Assembly: GCA_029582265.1 (NCBI GenBank)
Contig: CM055822.1
Coordinates: 1,302,001 to 1,366,000, forward strand
Direction: 5' to 3'
DNA from: Zoroaster sp. YZ-2022
Taxonomy: Eukaryota > Echinodermata > Asteroidea > Forcipulatida > Zoroasteridae
Length of the DNA stretch: 64,000 nt
Of the stretch, positions 11,451 through 23,539 are shown piece by piece (the first letter of the stretch is position 1; each line of letters begins with the position of its first letter). Under the pieces are notes generated by a model. That model was not told the DNA's origin, searched no databases, and saw only the letters and a list, made by a program, of their open reading frames with translations. The position numbers and the translations under genes are program-made.

Positions 11451-13670
11451 TATTAATAAGTTAATAATTGTGCTAGTAGAAAGTGTTAAATTTGGCACAA
11501 GCACGTACAGCGCCCTAGTCCGAGTTTTTATTTATTAAAAAAATTTTTTTGACACTATAGCTGGCCTATTCGTCTTCAAAGTGAAGACTAGCTTAAGGGT
11601 TCTTTCAATATTTTGATGTGCTGTTATTGTTTTTATATTGTAATGATGTTTGTAATATTGTTGTAACAATTAACAGTTTTGAACAAACCTTTTATATATC
11701 TACATCTATCTATTCCATCAATCTACATGTAAAATTGTAATTAGTACTCTAATAAAACTAAAGTGTTGAATCACCCTTTTGAGAGTGCGGTGAGTGACAA
11801 CACTTTCTAATGTTAAATTCATCTCAAAGAAAGTGTAGAATTAACACGGACTCATGTTAAGTCTAACTTTATCAATGTTAACTCAACACTTTTAAAAGTT
11901 AAATCCAACTTTATAAAGAGTTGTCACTGACCGAACTCTTTAAAATGTTGATTCAACAATTTATTTTTAAGAGTGTAGCTTTACGTTTCGAATCAAGCAG
12001 GATCTTTATCAAGGACAAAAAGCTTTTTGCCTTTGATAAAAAATCCAACTAGCTCGAAATGTATAGTCTACTAATTAAAATTTTGCATATCTATCTATTT
12101 ATTTGTTGCAGCTAATTTTAGCGCCCAAACTTGCGCAAACATACATCTGTCTTACCATTTGGTTCATGTGTTGTTTGTACTCTCGTATTGCAGATGGACG
12201 ACCGTTCATTTTGCTAGCTTCAAGTTTCTTGTTTTTTCGCTGTAGTTTAATTTCTGATAACAAAAAGGAAGAAAAACGGTATAAAATCATAATGAAGTTT
12301 ATGCCTCAGATGAATAAGGTTAGAGATGTAATGTTAGCACCTTATTAAAAATATCGGATTTTATGGTCTCTTGTCAGTGTACATTTTGTGCCGGTGCAGT
12401 TTGACATTTGGGGCTCTTTTGTAAAAATGTGATAAGATTGATAATTTAAAAAATAACAAAATGATAACTTAATGTAAAGGCAAGTTGCATATAGAATCAA
12501 TCTTCTTTTGAAATAATTTGTGTTTGAGGTCCTGTCATTTTTCAGAAAAAATTAATAACTTCACCATTTTTTAAAGTTTAGTTTTAGGTATGAGCATTCT
12601 TTCCTAATAAGTCCATGCTAGAATGAATACAAACTCTCTGAATGCATTTTCACTATTTTTTCATGAACGTCACAACATTATAAGCTGAAACTTTCACTGG
12701 TTGGAAGTTCCTGTACATATTGATTAAAAAGAGAGTAAACGTAGGGCCTACTCGTAGATGCAGTTTTGCCAATGATATACCTTCCCTTAAAGACAAAATT
12801 AACCTCAAGTAATGTATAAACATCGGCCCAGGCGGCAGAGGTAAAAGCATTCAGAGGAAACCTACAAATTTTATTTTGTTCACTCGCCATCCGTATTTAT
12901 TTTAAAAACACTTTTCTATGGTTTAAATCTGAACATTGCGTATCTCCTCAGAATCTTTTTTTTCAATTATGTCAATAATTCACAAGATAGTTGGCCAGGA
13001 AATAAATTCATTGCTGCTCAAATTAAGGGTACACGGGGACACTGCTTGACAAAACTTCGTTGAATTATTCAGACGTATCACCCGTGTTTTTCGCTACTTT
13101 GATGTAAAATTTCCAGTAAGTTTTATTTTCATCGGATCACTGCTATTTTACTTGAGGAAGAGACAACAAATTATTTCAAAAAATACCAAGTACACATTTT
13201 GATATAAACAGTAAATAATTGTCCCGAAATGTATTTACGGTGGGTCCTGTCATAAATTCACCTGAAACACTGTTTATTTTTTGTTGACGATATAATTTTG
13301 TAAAATATCATTCTGAGGTATGTGTGTACCTGTCTAACAGAAAATTTACGATGAAAACCAAATTTTCCAGAAATTGCCGGTAAAATAACGAAACACTCCG
13401 GCGGCAATGCACCAGGTACGGTACCGACTAAAAACCAAATTGCCCGAGAAATACCGGTAACGAACGTTCTTAAGAGGGTTCTCCATGGTTTAACAAGAGA
13501 TCAAGATGCTTCCAAGGGTAAATGATTCTTAATGACCCCGTCTTTCAATAGTTGCTGCGTCGAGTGAAGGATCTGTGCGGTCATCTATTGATTACTACTC
13601 TTGGTAATCATGTATTTTTTGTACGAAAACAGAATTGGGGCATTAGGCCTAACGGCCGCTTCAAAACATG
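11451..13670. other. Non-coding interval with repeat fragments
   Basis: 11820-11960 holds repeated words such as AACTTTATAA and TCAACACTTTT, probably a decayed MITE. 12600-12800 is a diverged copy of the dispersed repeat related to the 81-bp satellite. No exon is supported. Confidence 0.45.
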
Positions 13671-14849
13671 ACACGTCTGTTCCGGACCATAATGTCCGCA
13701 AGTACCATTATGTCCGCGAACCGATTTGGGCCCATTATGTCCGACCCATTACGTCCGCTGAACCATTACGTCCGACCCATTACGTCCGCTGAACCTTTAC
13801 GTCCGACCCATTACGTCCGCGGAACCATTACGTCCGACTCATTACGTCCGCTGAACCATTACGTCCGACCCATTACGTCCGCGGAACCATTACGTCCGAC
13901 CCATTACGTCCGCTGAACCATTACGTCCGACGCATTACGTCCGCGGAACCATTACGTCCGACCCATTACGTCCGCGGAACCATTATGTCCGGCCCATTAC
14001 GTCCGCCGAACCATTATGTCCGACCCATTACGTCCGCCGAACCATTATGTCCGACCCATTACGTCCGCGGGCCCATTATGTCCGACCCATTACGTCCGCG
14101 GGCCCATAACTCAAATAATGTTTGAACACGTAACGTTTGGGAAGTTAAAACCAACAATTTCATGTCACAGCGCTCTACTTAAAAAATGCAAAATTGGGTT
14201 GTTAAAAACCACTGGTGTTAATTTAAGTGTTTTTGCACTGTAAGTACTTACAGTGCAAAAACTGGTATGTTAAATAGTACACCAGTGGTGCTCATATGAA
14301 GCACGATAATTCAGACACTTTACTAAATTAACACCAGTGGTTTTTAATAACCCAATTTTGCAGTAGAGCGCTGTGCCATGAAATTGTTCAAAGTAATTGG
14401 TTTTAACTTCCCCAACGTTACGTGTTCAAACATTATTTGAGTTATGGGCCCGCGGACGTAATGGGTCGGACATAATGGTTCCGCGGACGTAAAGGGTCGG
14501 ACATAATGGTTCCACGGACGTAATGGTCGGAACATAATGGTTCCGCGGACATAATGGGCCGGACATAATGGTTCGGCGGACGTAATGGGCCGGACATAAT
14601 GGTTCCGCGGACGTAATGGGTCGGACGTAATGGTTCAGCGGACGTAATGAGTCGGACGTAATGGTTCCGCGGACGTAATGGGTCGGACGTAATGGTTCCG
14701 CGGACGTAATGGGTCGGACGTAATGGTTCAGCGGACGTAATGGGTCGGACGTAATGGTTCAGCGGACATAATGGGTCGGACATAATGGGCCCAAATCGGT
14801 TCGCGGACATAATGGTACTTGCGGACATTATGGTCCGGAACACACGTCT
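13671..14849. mobile_element. Foldback element with tandemly repeated arms and 8-bp target duplication
   Basis: ACACGTCT occurs exactly outside both ends (13671-13678 and 14842-14849). The 1163-bp element begins GTTCCGGACCATAATGTCCG and ends with its reverse complement. Each arm (about 420 bp) is a run of 15-16-base units of the type CATTACGTCCGACC / CATTACGTCCGCTG. The middle (14100-14455) is a second, shorter palindrome centred on TTTTTGCACTGTAAGTACTTACAG. No transposase is visible. An 8-bp duplication fits hAT or Merlin-type mobilisation. Open frames across the arms read the repeat and are not genes. Confidence 0.85.
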
Positions 14850-16560
14850 AACGGATGGGACAAGGGAATAATTACGCCATGTTTATCTATAAAAAGGAAG
14901 ACATTTGTAATTCATAAATTGTAATACCGTCATAAGATATTCAGATAACAGAAATTTGATATCATTGTTTGCTTAAAGGTGTTGACAATCTCAAAAAACA
15001 TAAATGATCACAGTTTTGTTTACATGAAACGTACTTTGTGACGTTGGTGTAAAGTTGATAAAAATTGTGAAATAATTTCCTATTAATGAATTGCTGAAAA
15101 CAGGAAGTTAACGTTAGAATGTATACGAACAATCTGAATGCATTTTCACCTTTTTTCTTTAAAAATCAATCAAAATTTTAATAAAGAATTCTTCTGCTGA
15201 TATCTCAAAAAGTTTCCATGGTTTCTCGTCATAGACCAGTGTACATTTTGAGGCCGGCGCAGTTTGACCGTCTGTACTGGCTTTAACAATGCATATTCCG
15301 TATTAATCCTGATTTCCTCCGTATGCTTGGTTTGAACAATTGCCCTTTCCATGGTAAATTTACTTATAAAAGGTTATTTCACAAAACAATTATTCAAACT
15401 GGGGAAGCGGATAAGAAAATATGAATTGAATACATGAAAATGTGTACAGATAATGCTTTGCTCAATTATTTTGTGCAAATAACTAATTTAAAAGGGATTA
15501 ATTTCACTTCAAATAGCAGTGTTCATACTAAAAGTAAATAAATAAAAACAAGGTCCAGCAGAAAATCACACTCAATATGCATCTTTAATCTTACTGTATA
15601 TAATTGTTTAACGCCTTTATTAAAAAGAAATCATAAATTCGACGATCAACTGATATTATAGGGAAACGATCAAAATAACGACTTGTGTAAACAGCGGACT
15701 ATACTTTGTGAGAGTAGCTAATAGTAAAACACATCAGAGATATTGTGTAGGCGTACAATGGTGTAGGTCAGGGCGCGTATGGCCAGACATTCATCAGTCA
15801 AGGGAGAGCGGCGACCAATTTTTTTGGAGAAAAGTAGCCCTGGAAAATGGTTTAATTTAAGTCAAAGAACAACTACCCCACCCCCCCCCCCCCGGTAGAA
15901 ATGTGGTCAAATATTTGTTATTTAGGATGGACCATCTTTACTCCCTTGGCTACGCGCATGCGCCCAATTCCTTAGAGCTGCTAAGCATTAAGTAGAATTG
16001 CTTAGCTGGATCAGCTACAAGCAAAATATACATGAGAACCAGCCAGACACAATATATGTTGCATGATAAAATTCGCTGGTAACCTATTTTTGCTAAGTAT
16101 ACTTTGCAAATAGACGCGCGCGTTGCATCTCGGTCTAGCAGGTGATCACTGTTCACATTTCCCCGTACGTTGTATGTAAAGACTGTTTGCGGTGACAGCG
16201 TGCAAAAATTCTCTTTTGAGTAGTACTAGTAGGCCTACATAGTTCCGAAAAGAACCAGTTGGTTACAACGTTCTATGTTGTTTTAACAAAATCTACGTAG
16301 TGGAGTTATTAAACGGAATACAAAACATCGAAGAAAAACATGGATAACTGTATTAGTGTTGAAATATTGATATTGATATTTTGTCATTTACTAGACCAGC
16401 ATGCATTACGCAATCAACAAGAACACTTTGAGAGGAGGGATCATCTAGAAATCCACAGGGCTTGTATGGATAACCCCATGTACGTACCAACAGTCAAACT
16501 GAAAGCTTCAAATGCTATTATCGTTTTCATACAAAAAATATATATGCCTATAATGATTTA
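14850..16560. other. Non-coding interval with dispersed-repeat copies
   Basis: 15011-15160 matches the dispersed repeat (GTGTAAAGTTGATAAAAATTG, AATGCATTTTCACC). 15955-16135 matches the CTAAGCAA repeat also seen at 22.24 and 42.1 kb. 16165-16290 is a diverged Penelope-like copy. The open frames on both strands here read repeats. Confidence 0.5.
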
Positions 16561-16599
16561 TGTAAACAAATTAACGATTCTCTTTGAGTCTCATTATAC

Positions 16600-17253
16600 C
16601 TTTCTTAAGTTTTTTTATATTGCCATCCCCTTCCTTCCATGACGTCACTGCATCATCACAGTCACGTGACCTCTTCATCCTTCTTGTCCCCAGGATATCA
16701 TCCATGGCAAACGACCTGGTACCTGTAGTCGTCCCTGTGATGGCAGTGGACGTTAGACCATCCGTTGTTGTTATCTCCGTTTTGACGTGGGTCTCGTTAG
16801 TGACTGGCGAGCCTCCTGGGGTTGAGTCCGCTGCACACTGACCGTTTTTGTTCCCGACAAGGTCTTCCTGCCCACAGTTCCTCAATATCCGATTGATGGA
16901 ACTAACACTGGGGAGATTCTTCTTGGTGCAGATGTTATCTACAAGGAGCCTCTCTCGTATCTCCCAGGCGAACATAGAGGAGTTCTTCTTCTTGTATGTC
17001 GCTATGCTGTTCACCACCGACGGGGTGGACACCCTGGGCTTGCTGCCCCCTATAGCCCCCGGTAGGATGGACCCGGTCTCGGCATAGCGGCTAAGAATCT
17101 TACTGACGCATCCGTGGGATACTAGGAGCTGCCTTGAGATGTCGCACGGGCGGAGGCCCATATGAGCCAACTCTAAAATGCGATTTCTGATGTAAATGGG
17201 CAGAGGGCGGCCATTGGCAAACACACCACCGAGCTGATTAATTCCTCTGTGAC
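16600..17253 (-). CDS. Pax transcription factor exon: paired domain and octapeptide (Pox-neuro-like)
   Basis: The minus strand shows an acceptor (TTGTTATTAG) just before the frame [20 protein letters not shown] nearly complete paired domain of about 126 residues follows. It contains the DNA-contacting helix [20 protein letters not shown], then [25 protein letters not shown] and [12 protein letters not shown]. About 60 residues on is FAMDDILG, which fits the Pax octapeptide (Groucho-binding eh1-like). No homeodomain follows. [13 protein letters not shown] together with SSINRILRN resembles Pox-neuro/PaxA more than Pax1/9, 2/5/8, 3/7 or 4/6, but I cannot run a tree. The frame stays open to a stop near 16571; a donor at 16600 (AAAG then GTATAATG, phase 1) is the likelier end. 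The start codon must lie in an upstream exon above 17253 that I did not find. FANGRPLP instead of the usual FVNGRPLP is a small oddity. Confidence 0.88.
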
Positions 17254-17380
17254 CTAATAACAAACGACAAAACATCACCATTATGCACGTTAATACCCTG
17301 TGATTACTGGGGTGACACCACTGGTGTTTTAACACAATGTTTTTGTCAGGTAGAAAGAAAGCAAACTCAACTACGAAAGC

Positions 17381-17702
17381 CAAAAAAAGTCTCCGGTTTC
17401 CAGTCATAGGTTGGCTTCGAAATTGGTACGGTGACGCTTTTTCCCCTCAAAACCAGTGGTTATTAGAATCAGACCAAATTTCCCATACACAACGTAGGGT
17501 GGCTAACAGATGCCTCACGAATTTGGCAAACGTTTATACCCCTATGTTAAAAAGTCATTTAAAACACAGCGCGGCAGAATTCCAATCGATCCAGCAATTT
17601 GGCTGCAATTGGGCATGCATCGTTTCATAGCAACAACAAACAAAAAAACTATTTAAAAAAAACTAAAATTGCTGACGCACCAGAAACCGGAGACTTTTTG
17701 GC
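17381..17702. mobile_element. MITE with AGTCTCCGGTTTC inverted ends
   Basis: CCAAAAAAAGTCTCCGGTTT at the left and GAAACCGGAGACTTTTTGG at the right are reverse complements. A diverged second copy is at about 58709-59073. They share internal words such as AATTTCCCATACACAA and AATTCCAATCGATCCAGCAA. The element sits about 130 bp upstream of the Pax exon. Confidence 0.7.
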
Positions 17703-18049
17703 TTAAAGATGGCTTTTATCCCAAAATAACAGAGATTTATTATTCAAAAGTTTATACTTGCTTTTAAGATGATAATTATACCAAACATACTGAGAAGTTA
17801 TTCCGGCTGACATAAATATTGTAATTTCGAGAAAAACATGAATTACAAATAATTGAAATATGAAACGGATCACCGGCCGGTGATCCATTTATATATAACC
17901 ATTTCAAGCATATCGATCATCACTAACCCCAACAAATCCTAGAGATGATTTAGTATCCATGGATAATTCTTTCTAGAATTTGCAGTAGCCATTTGTAAAG
18001 GCAACGTACCTTTTGTCTTCAACAAAATACACAAGTGATAACTGTTATA

Positions 18050-18455
18050 ACACTATCATAACAATTGGAGTAGACTTTCAACAGGACATTGAATCGATGT
18101 TGCAGTTTAAAGGCTGGTTCATACTTCACGCGAAAGCGAATGCGAAGCGAAATTCGTGACGTCGACAATGGTTCACGGCAAATATTCGCGGCGAAGGTTC
18201 GCAAAAGTTGAACACATTTCAACTTGCGCGAATCATTCGCCGCGAATTTGATGACGTAAAATTCGCTTCGTATTCGCTTTCACGTCAAGTATGAACCGGG
18301 CTTTCGACGTGACTGAAAATTACTGGATCATTTTATGCAACAGCAACGGTAATAATGACCTTCTCATGTGGGGTATTATTTTCAGTTACTGAGTTAATAT
18401 AAATCAGCACTCCGATTCCATGCCCTGTTATCGTGAAGATAAAAAGAATTGTCCC
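18050..18455. mobile_element. MITE nested in an older repeat
   Basis: The MITE is at about 18112-18301. Its ends are GGCTGGTTCATACTTCACGC and the reverse complement of CCCGGTTCATACTTGACGTG, and the arms are rich in AAGCGAATGCGAAGCGAA-type sequence. The flanks (GACTTTCAACAGG... and GTGACTGAAAATTACTGG...) match an uninterrupted copy of the host repeat at 55065-55245, which shows the insertion directly. Confidence 0.7.
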
Positions 18456-18539
18456 TTTAAAAGGGGTATTAACAATACACTGTAATCTTTCTGCCTGGCG
18501 TGCTATTCGCACCGACCGTGCATGAGCTGTTGAGGACAC

Positions 18540-18720
18540 ATGTTGTTAGACCACTGTGGGCGAATAGGCAGCGATAGTGCGTCGCGCGCTGGTGTAGAAG
18601 TACACGCGCGTGTAGTACCATAACATACGCACATAAAGTGTACGCACAACACTCACACGACGCAAAACAGTGGCTATCATCAATACACTGGGGCAAATTC
18701 ACCACTAGTGGGCTGAGCGA
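18540..18720. repeat. Dispersed repeat (also at 22.43-22.55, 23.09-23.25, 32.4-32.5 kb)
   Basis: Shared words include GTGTACGCACAAC, ACGCACATAAAGTGTACGC and GCGCGTGTAGTACCATAAC. The copies differ in orientation and extent. There is no coding capacity. Confidence 0.55.
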
Positions 18721-19630
18721 ATAGTCAAATTTACTCCCCAAATAAAGGGCAGGGGCGGATCCAGGGTCTCAAAAAGGGGGAACACTTCTAAAAAAGGGGA
18801 ACACAAAAAATGTATGGAAAATTGACATGCACGGCCTGCGATAAAAACTGGGGCACGTTAATACGAAGTTCGCTCTTGCCCATCGAAATTTCTGGATGCA
18901 TTTTCACCATGTGCTCATTAATCACACGAAGTGGGCTGAAACTTTGACATGTCATAAATGAAAATGATGAAGATTTGGTGATTCAAAACTAACAAAATAG
19001 TCGAATTCTAAAGAAGGCTATAATCTTGTATCAATCTTCCTGAAGAAATAATTTGGTCTTCTATATTACAGGGTGTTGTTATCAAGTTTTAGTCATCGGA
19101 GAAAGTACATCCTATTAAATTCCGCGGTAGAAATCTAAATGAATGTCCATCATATCAGAAAGTGACACTGCGTATTAGCTACCACTTTCACAAGTTGGTA
19201 GAAACATTTTTTCCAACATTACCAAGCTTGCAGTGCGCACAAAACTGACATGACACTGACTTCACTCTTGTCTGAAGAAAGTGGTTTTGATAAAAAGGTT
19301 TAGGCCTATACAATACACTGCATATACCCCTGCCCCACCAAATACTCCAAGCATACAGTACTATAGCCGCAGTAACTGTATCTCAAAGGTCTTGTCATTG
19401 GGTCAAATCAGACCTTAGAGCTACAGACGTTTACATAGGAAATTTGGGAGACACTTGGGGGAAATTTGGCTCCTTTTGAATATCTCCTTAAATACTAATA
19501 TTAGGTGCCTTTCCTCTCCTATCATTTCCTATCATTTCAATGGATCAACAACCAAAACCAGTTTGAAATGCCAAAAATGTGACTCTTTTTTGACAGAACA
19601 TCTCACCCTTGCATAAGGAAGTCGTCCAAG

Positions 19631-19945
19631 CCCATCTTATCATAAGTAAGACTAATTGCGGTGACACCATGTGGAATCTCAATTGAGTAGTAATTAGTTC
19701 TGAAAAGAACTGGAGGTACAACTCGACGTTTCGATCAGTATGCTCTGATCATCCTCAGGACGATCAGAGCTGAGGACGATCTGAGGACGATCAGAGCATA
19801 CTGATCGAAACGTCGAGTTGTACCTCCAGTTCTTTTGAGACTAATTACTACTCAATTGAGATTCCACATGGTGTCACCGCAATAATTTTTAGTCTTACTT
19901 ATCATCCTCACCATGCAAAGCTACAAGTTTTACCCATCTTATCAT
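19631..19945. mobile_element. Inverted dimer of a Penelope-like repeat with 13-bp target duplication
   Basis: CCCATCTTATCAT flanks the element on both sides (19631-19643 and 19933-19945). Inside are two copies of one repeat, facing each other around about 19775. Each copy contains GCGGTGACACCATGTG, GAGTAGTAATTAG and GTACAACTCGACGTTTCGATC. One orientation reads CTGAGGACGATCAG, then AGCATA, then CTGATCGAAACGTCG. A long, exact duplication indicates retrotransposon-like integration. The GAAACGTCG word and a hammerhead-like core recall Penelope-like elements; that class is inferred. No reverse transcriptase frame is attached. Confidence 0.7.
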
Positions 19946-19959
19946 ATCAATCAATCTGT

Positions 19960-21890
19960 GTAACCAGTCTATTTTGAATAGTGATTTAAGAATGGGTCTC
20001 CCAAATTTCCTATGTAAAGTCTGTAGTTTTAAGGTCTGATTCAACCCAATGACAAGACCTTTGAGATACAGTTACTGCAGCTAACAGTACTAGTACTTTG
20101 TGCATTTTTAGCCCAACATCAATTAATGACGAATACCCATATATATTTCCATACTGTCCACAGTGTACCCTTCAGCACTTACAATTGTCATACTTTCCGT
20201 CAACAATAAACTTCATTTTACGCTGGCTGATTTCAGTGAAGCAAACCTATTCTGTATTGTGAATCAGTACGCTGACAACAGTGTGTTATGTATTGAAACC
20301 GAGGTGTTAGAGCAACTGATGACTCAGATGGTAAAGTATCGACACACAAAGGCAGAAATAAACCAACCATTCAGCCAAGGTAATAACTCTCTCTTTGGTA
20401 TGCTACGCCATACATATAAGACACAATGTATGCCTACAAGAACTACATGTACCACGACGTCATACTCCTTGTTATACCAATAACATGCTCAACCCGCCTC
20501 CTGTATAATTCATTTCCTATACTACATACAGCAAAAGAAGAGACATTGAACACATTAACAATTACCTTTGTTCGCCATGATAAGTGTCAGTTATTTGAGC
20601 TTGCTGTCCGTGTTTAAGTATTTTTGTTTAAGCAAGTGAGTCAGCCGACACTTGACGATGGTTATACGACAGCGTTCCGACAATAGAAATATCGTCAGTT
20701 CATCAAGTTGTTTCTTTCTTCCTGTTTTTCTTGTGAGATTTGGCGAAACAAATAATGAAATTATGCGTGGGGGTCGCCTTCTGATATTCACGCTTGGCTT
20801 GGCCAAGTGTAACTGGAGCTCCCACGACAGACCCCTGCTGTCCCTAGTCCCGTTATAATAGTAGACTGTTTTGGTGTCTGCACAAGATATTTCCTTGTTC
20901 CTTTTGTCGCTCCGATGAACCGGCACAACCAAACTACCGCCTCCAAGGTGGAACCAAACCTGTAAACCAGTCGTGCATAAAACCTCAAAGGTTTTTGGGC
21001 ACGGCTTCTTTAAGTTTGGTAATCGACCATTGCTAATCCGTTTTGAAAGGTTCGTCTGCTTAAGTTGATTGGTTGCCGCAGGTAACCGACGTGTCGGCCA
21101 TTGGTCGAAGCTTTCTTTAAGGTGTGGAGTCCTACCATGCATGCCCCACCACTGCGGTGGTATCAGTCAATACATATTATGGGAACGAACATTATGTTAA
21201 TACATATATATATAATCAATAAAGACGAGGAGCAAAACACCCATGACAAATTATCCCACAATTATTAACAATCGACCCGCACCGTGAACACCAGCCTCGG
21301 GCCTGGTCTGACAAAAGAGAAATTTCACCTGTCAGTTTCCGGACCAATATACCAAAGAAGTGTCCAAGAAGTTACTAAGGCTCAGGTTGAGTTTGGGTGA
21401 GTTTACACAAGGGACGAACAACTGAAAGGAAAAAAGTAGACCCCTCCCCTACTTAATGACTTTGGCATTAACAATTAATACTACTCATTATTTTGCCTGC
21501 ACTGTCCAGTAGACGGCGATTCAACAGCGCCCTCTGGGCTGCAGAGATAATATTTTACTAAGTTTATATAATTTGTTGCGGCAGCATAAATCGAGAAACC
21601 AGCTGAAGTCAAAACAATTTTTTGTAAATTTGAGTGGCAACAACCAATCCTATCTGCTTAGCAGATTTTGTCTTCATAGCAAACTTGTCTGCCTAGCAGC
21701 TCAATGAAGTTGGGCCCGTTATTATACGCATAATGTAAACATAATATGAACATTGATCGCTAGTTAGCTAGACTAATTTGCAAAATAAAGTGTTTTATGT
21801 GGTAACAATTTATATGATAATCATATAATTAATAAATATTTCGATTTTCAAGAGCTCCGTAGTGAATATTTTTTTCATGTTGACTACTTC
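19960..21890. other. Interval with unrecognised open frames only
   Basis: The longest frame is 183 codons on the minus strand (20591-21142), in slightly GC-richer DNA. It has no recognisable domain, signal peptide or splice support. It could contain a 5' exon of the Pax gene, but nothing in the translation shows this. A 106-codon plus-strand frame (20163-20483) is likewise unrecognised. Confidence 0.35.
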
Positions 21891-21898
21891 CGGTTTAT

Positions 21899-22122
21899 AG
21901 CCTCACTATATGTGAGGCTAGTTATAGCATAGAGAAAGGATGGTTATAGCGTCAGCCTCACTATAATATGTGAGGCTAGATATAGCATAGAGAAAGGGTG
22001 GTTATAGCGTCAGCCTCACTGTATGTGAGGCTAGTTATAGCATAAAGAAAGGATGGTTATAGCGTCAGCCTCACTATATGTGAGGCTAGTTATAGCATAG
22101 AGAAAGGATGGTTATAGCGTCA
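21899..22122. repeat. 55-bp tandem repeat, four copies
   Basis: Each unit starts with AGCCTCACTATATGTGAGGCT, a self-complementary hairpin, and continues AGTTATAGCATAGAGAAAGG. Confidence 0.85.
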
Positions 22123-22229
22123 GCTAGTTAAGCTAGGCCTTATACATGTATATTAGCCATAGAGTCATATATAAGAACCTGAAATCTGACGTCACTCATT
22201 AAGGCTTGTGAATTACGCCAGATATCAGG

Positions 22230-22410
22230 GCCCAACTTCATAGAGTTGCTAAGCATAGAATTTTGCTAAGCAAATATTTTTGGCTAATCAATATAAAACA
22301 GACTACCAGCGGAAATGCAAACATTTTGTATGAACGTTTGGCTGGTAACCAGAGAATCTGCTAAGCAAATTTTCCTGGTAAGCAATTTTATCTGCTTAGC
22401 CTCTCAGTTT
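22230..22410. repeat. CTAAGCAA dispersed repeat
   Basis: CAACTTCATAGAGTTGCTAAGC, TTTTGCTAAGCAAATATTT and the inverted end TCTGCTTAGC recur at 15955-16135, 21650-21715 and 42105-42345. Confidence 0.6.
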
Positions 22411-23539
22411 GGGGGAGATTCAACTTTGACCTTGTGCTCAATGATGGGCGTATGTCCACACGCATGCAATATCTCCAGTAATATTTGGATGGCAGAAGTA
22501 CGCGCGCGTGTAATAGCGTTACATTCGCGCGAGAGGCTCGAAGCGTGAGGGCAGATCTAGCATAACGTAACGTACCGGTATCCAATGAAATCCTTTGTCT
22601 CTATTCTTGATTAAGGACAGGAGACGTGACCAGGGGTGCGTTTTCGCGACCCTAACCAGAAACTTGTTTCTGACGTCTATTCTTGACCAGAAATAAGACG
22701 GCGTAGCTACGCGAAAACGCGAACGTAACGTTTTTTGCAAAATAGAACTTACTCGTGAGTGCTAGTAATAAATTTAAACTTGAATGGTAGCCTACACTGG
22801 TGCGAACAATCATTTTATCATTTTTTAACAAATAATTAACAAAACTTTCGTTACTTTTTACAATCCGCCATCTTGAAACCAAGCGAAACCAATTACAAAC
22901 TTCGGTTCACGTTTGGTCAGAATAATGACGTCATCGCAGCACAACCAAACTCGCGAAAACGCTTTATAACCAACGACCAAAGCCCAAACATGTTTCTGTT
23001 ATAGTCGTGAAAACGCGCCCCAGTCTATGTCTAGGCATATCCGCTCACTGCACATCGTAGCCCTCTCGCGGTGAATTTGCACCAAGTGTCTTGATGATAG
23101 CCACGTTTGCGTCGTGTGAGCGTTGTGCGTACACTTTATGTGCGTATGTTATGGTCTACACGCACGTGTACTTCTGCCAGCCAATGATCGCTGGAGATAT
23201 TCCGCGCGTACGTACGCACATCAACTGCAAAATACGCTAAACGCGACGCACTGTGAAACCAAAGTGCGAAACCAAAGTGCGAAACCAAAGTGCGAAACCA
23301 AAGTGCGCCAAAAGGGGTCATTTGCGTATGTTCCAGATTGTATTTGTTTTACATTTTTTAGGTTGCTATGATCATATCCCTTACGACTATTTTATAAACA
23401 ATTTAAAGTCAAATTAATATTTAATGACTGTAAAACTGCTTTACAATCTCAATAAACTGGAATTTTTTTTGATAAAAGCCGGTTGTATTATTAATGTGTT
23501 ACAATGTGTTTCATTTTTATTTAGGCAAAAAGAAAAAAT

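Noticed and set aside
13601..14843. Several 60-130-codon HYVRPITSA repeat proteins
   Set aside because: They read the short tandem units of the foldback arms in different frames.
20591..21142. 183-codon minus-strand gene
   Set aside because: No domain, splice sites or homology that I can recognise; listed only as an unrecognised open frame.
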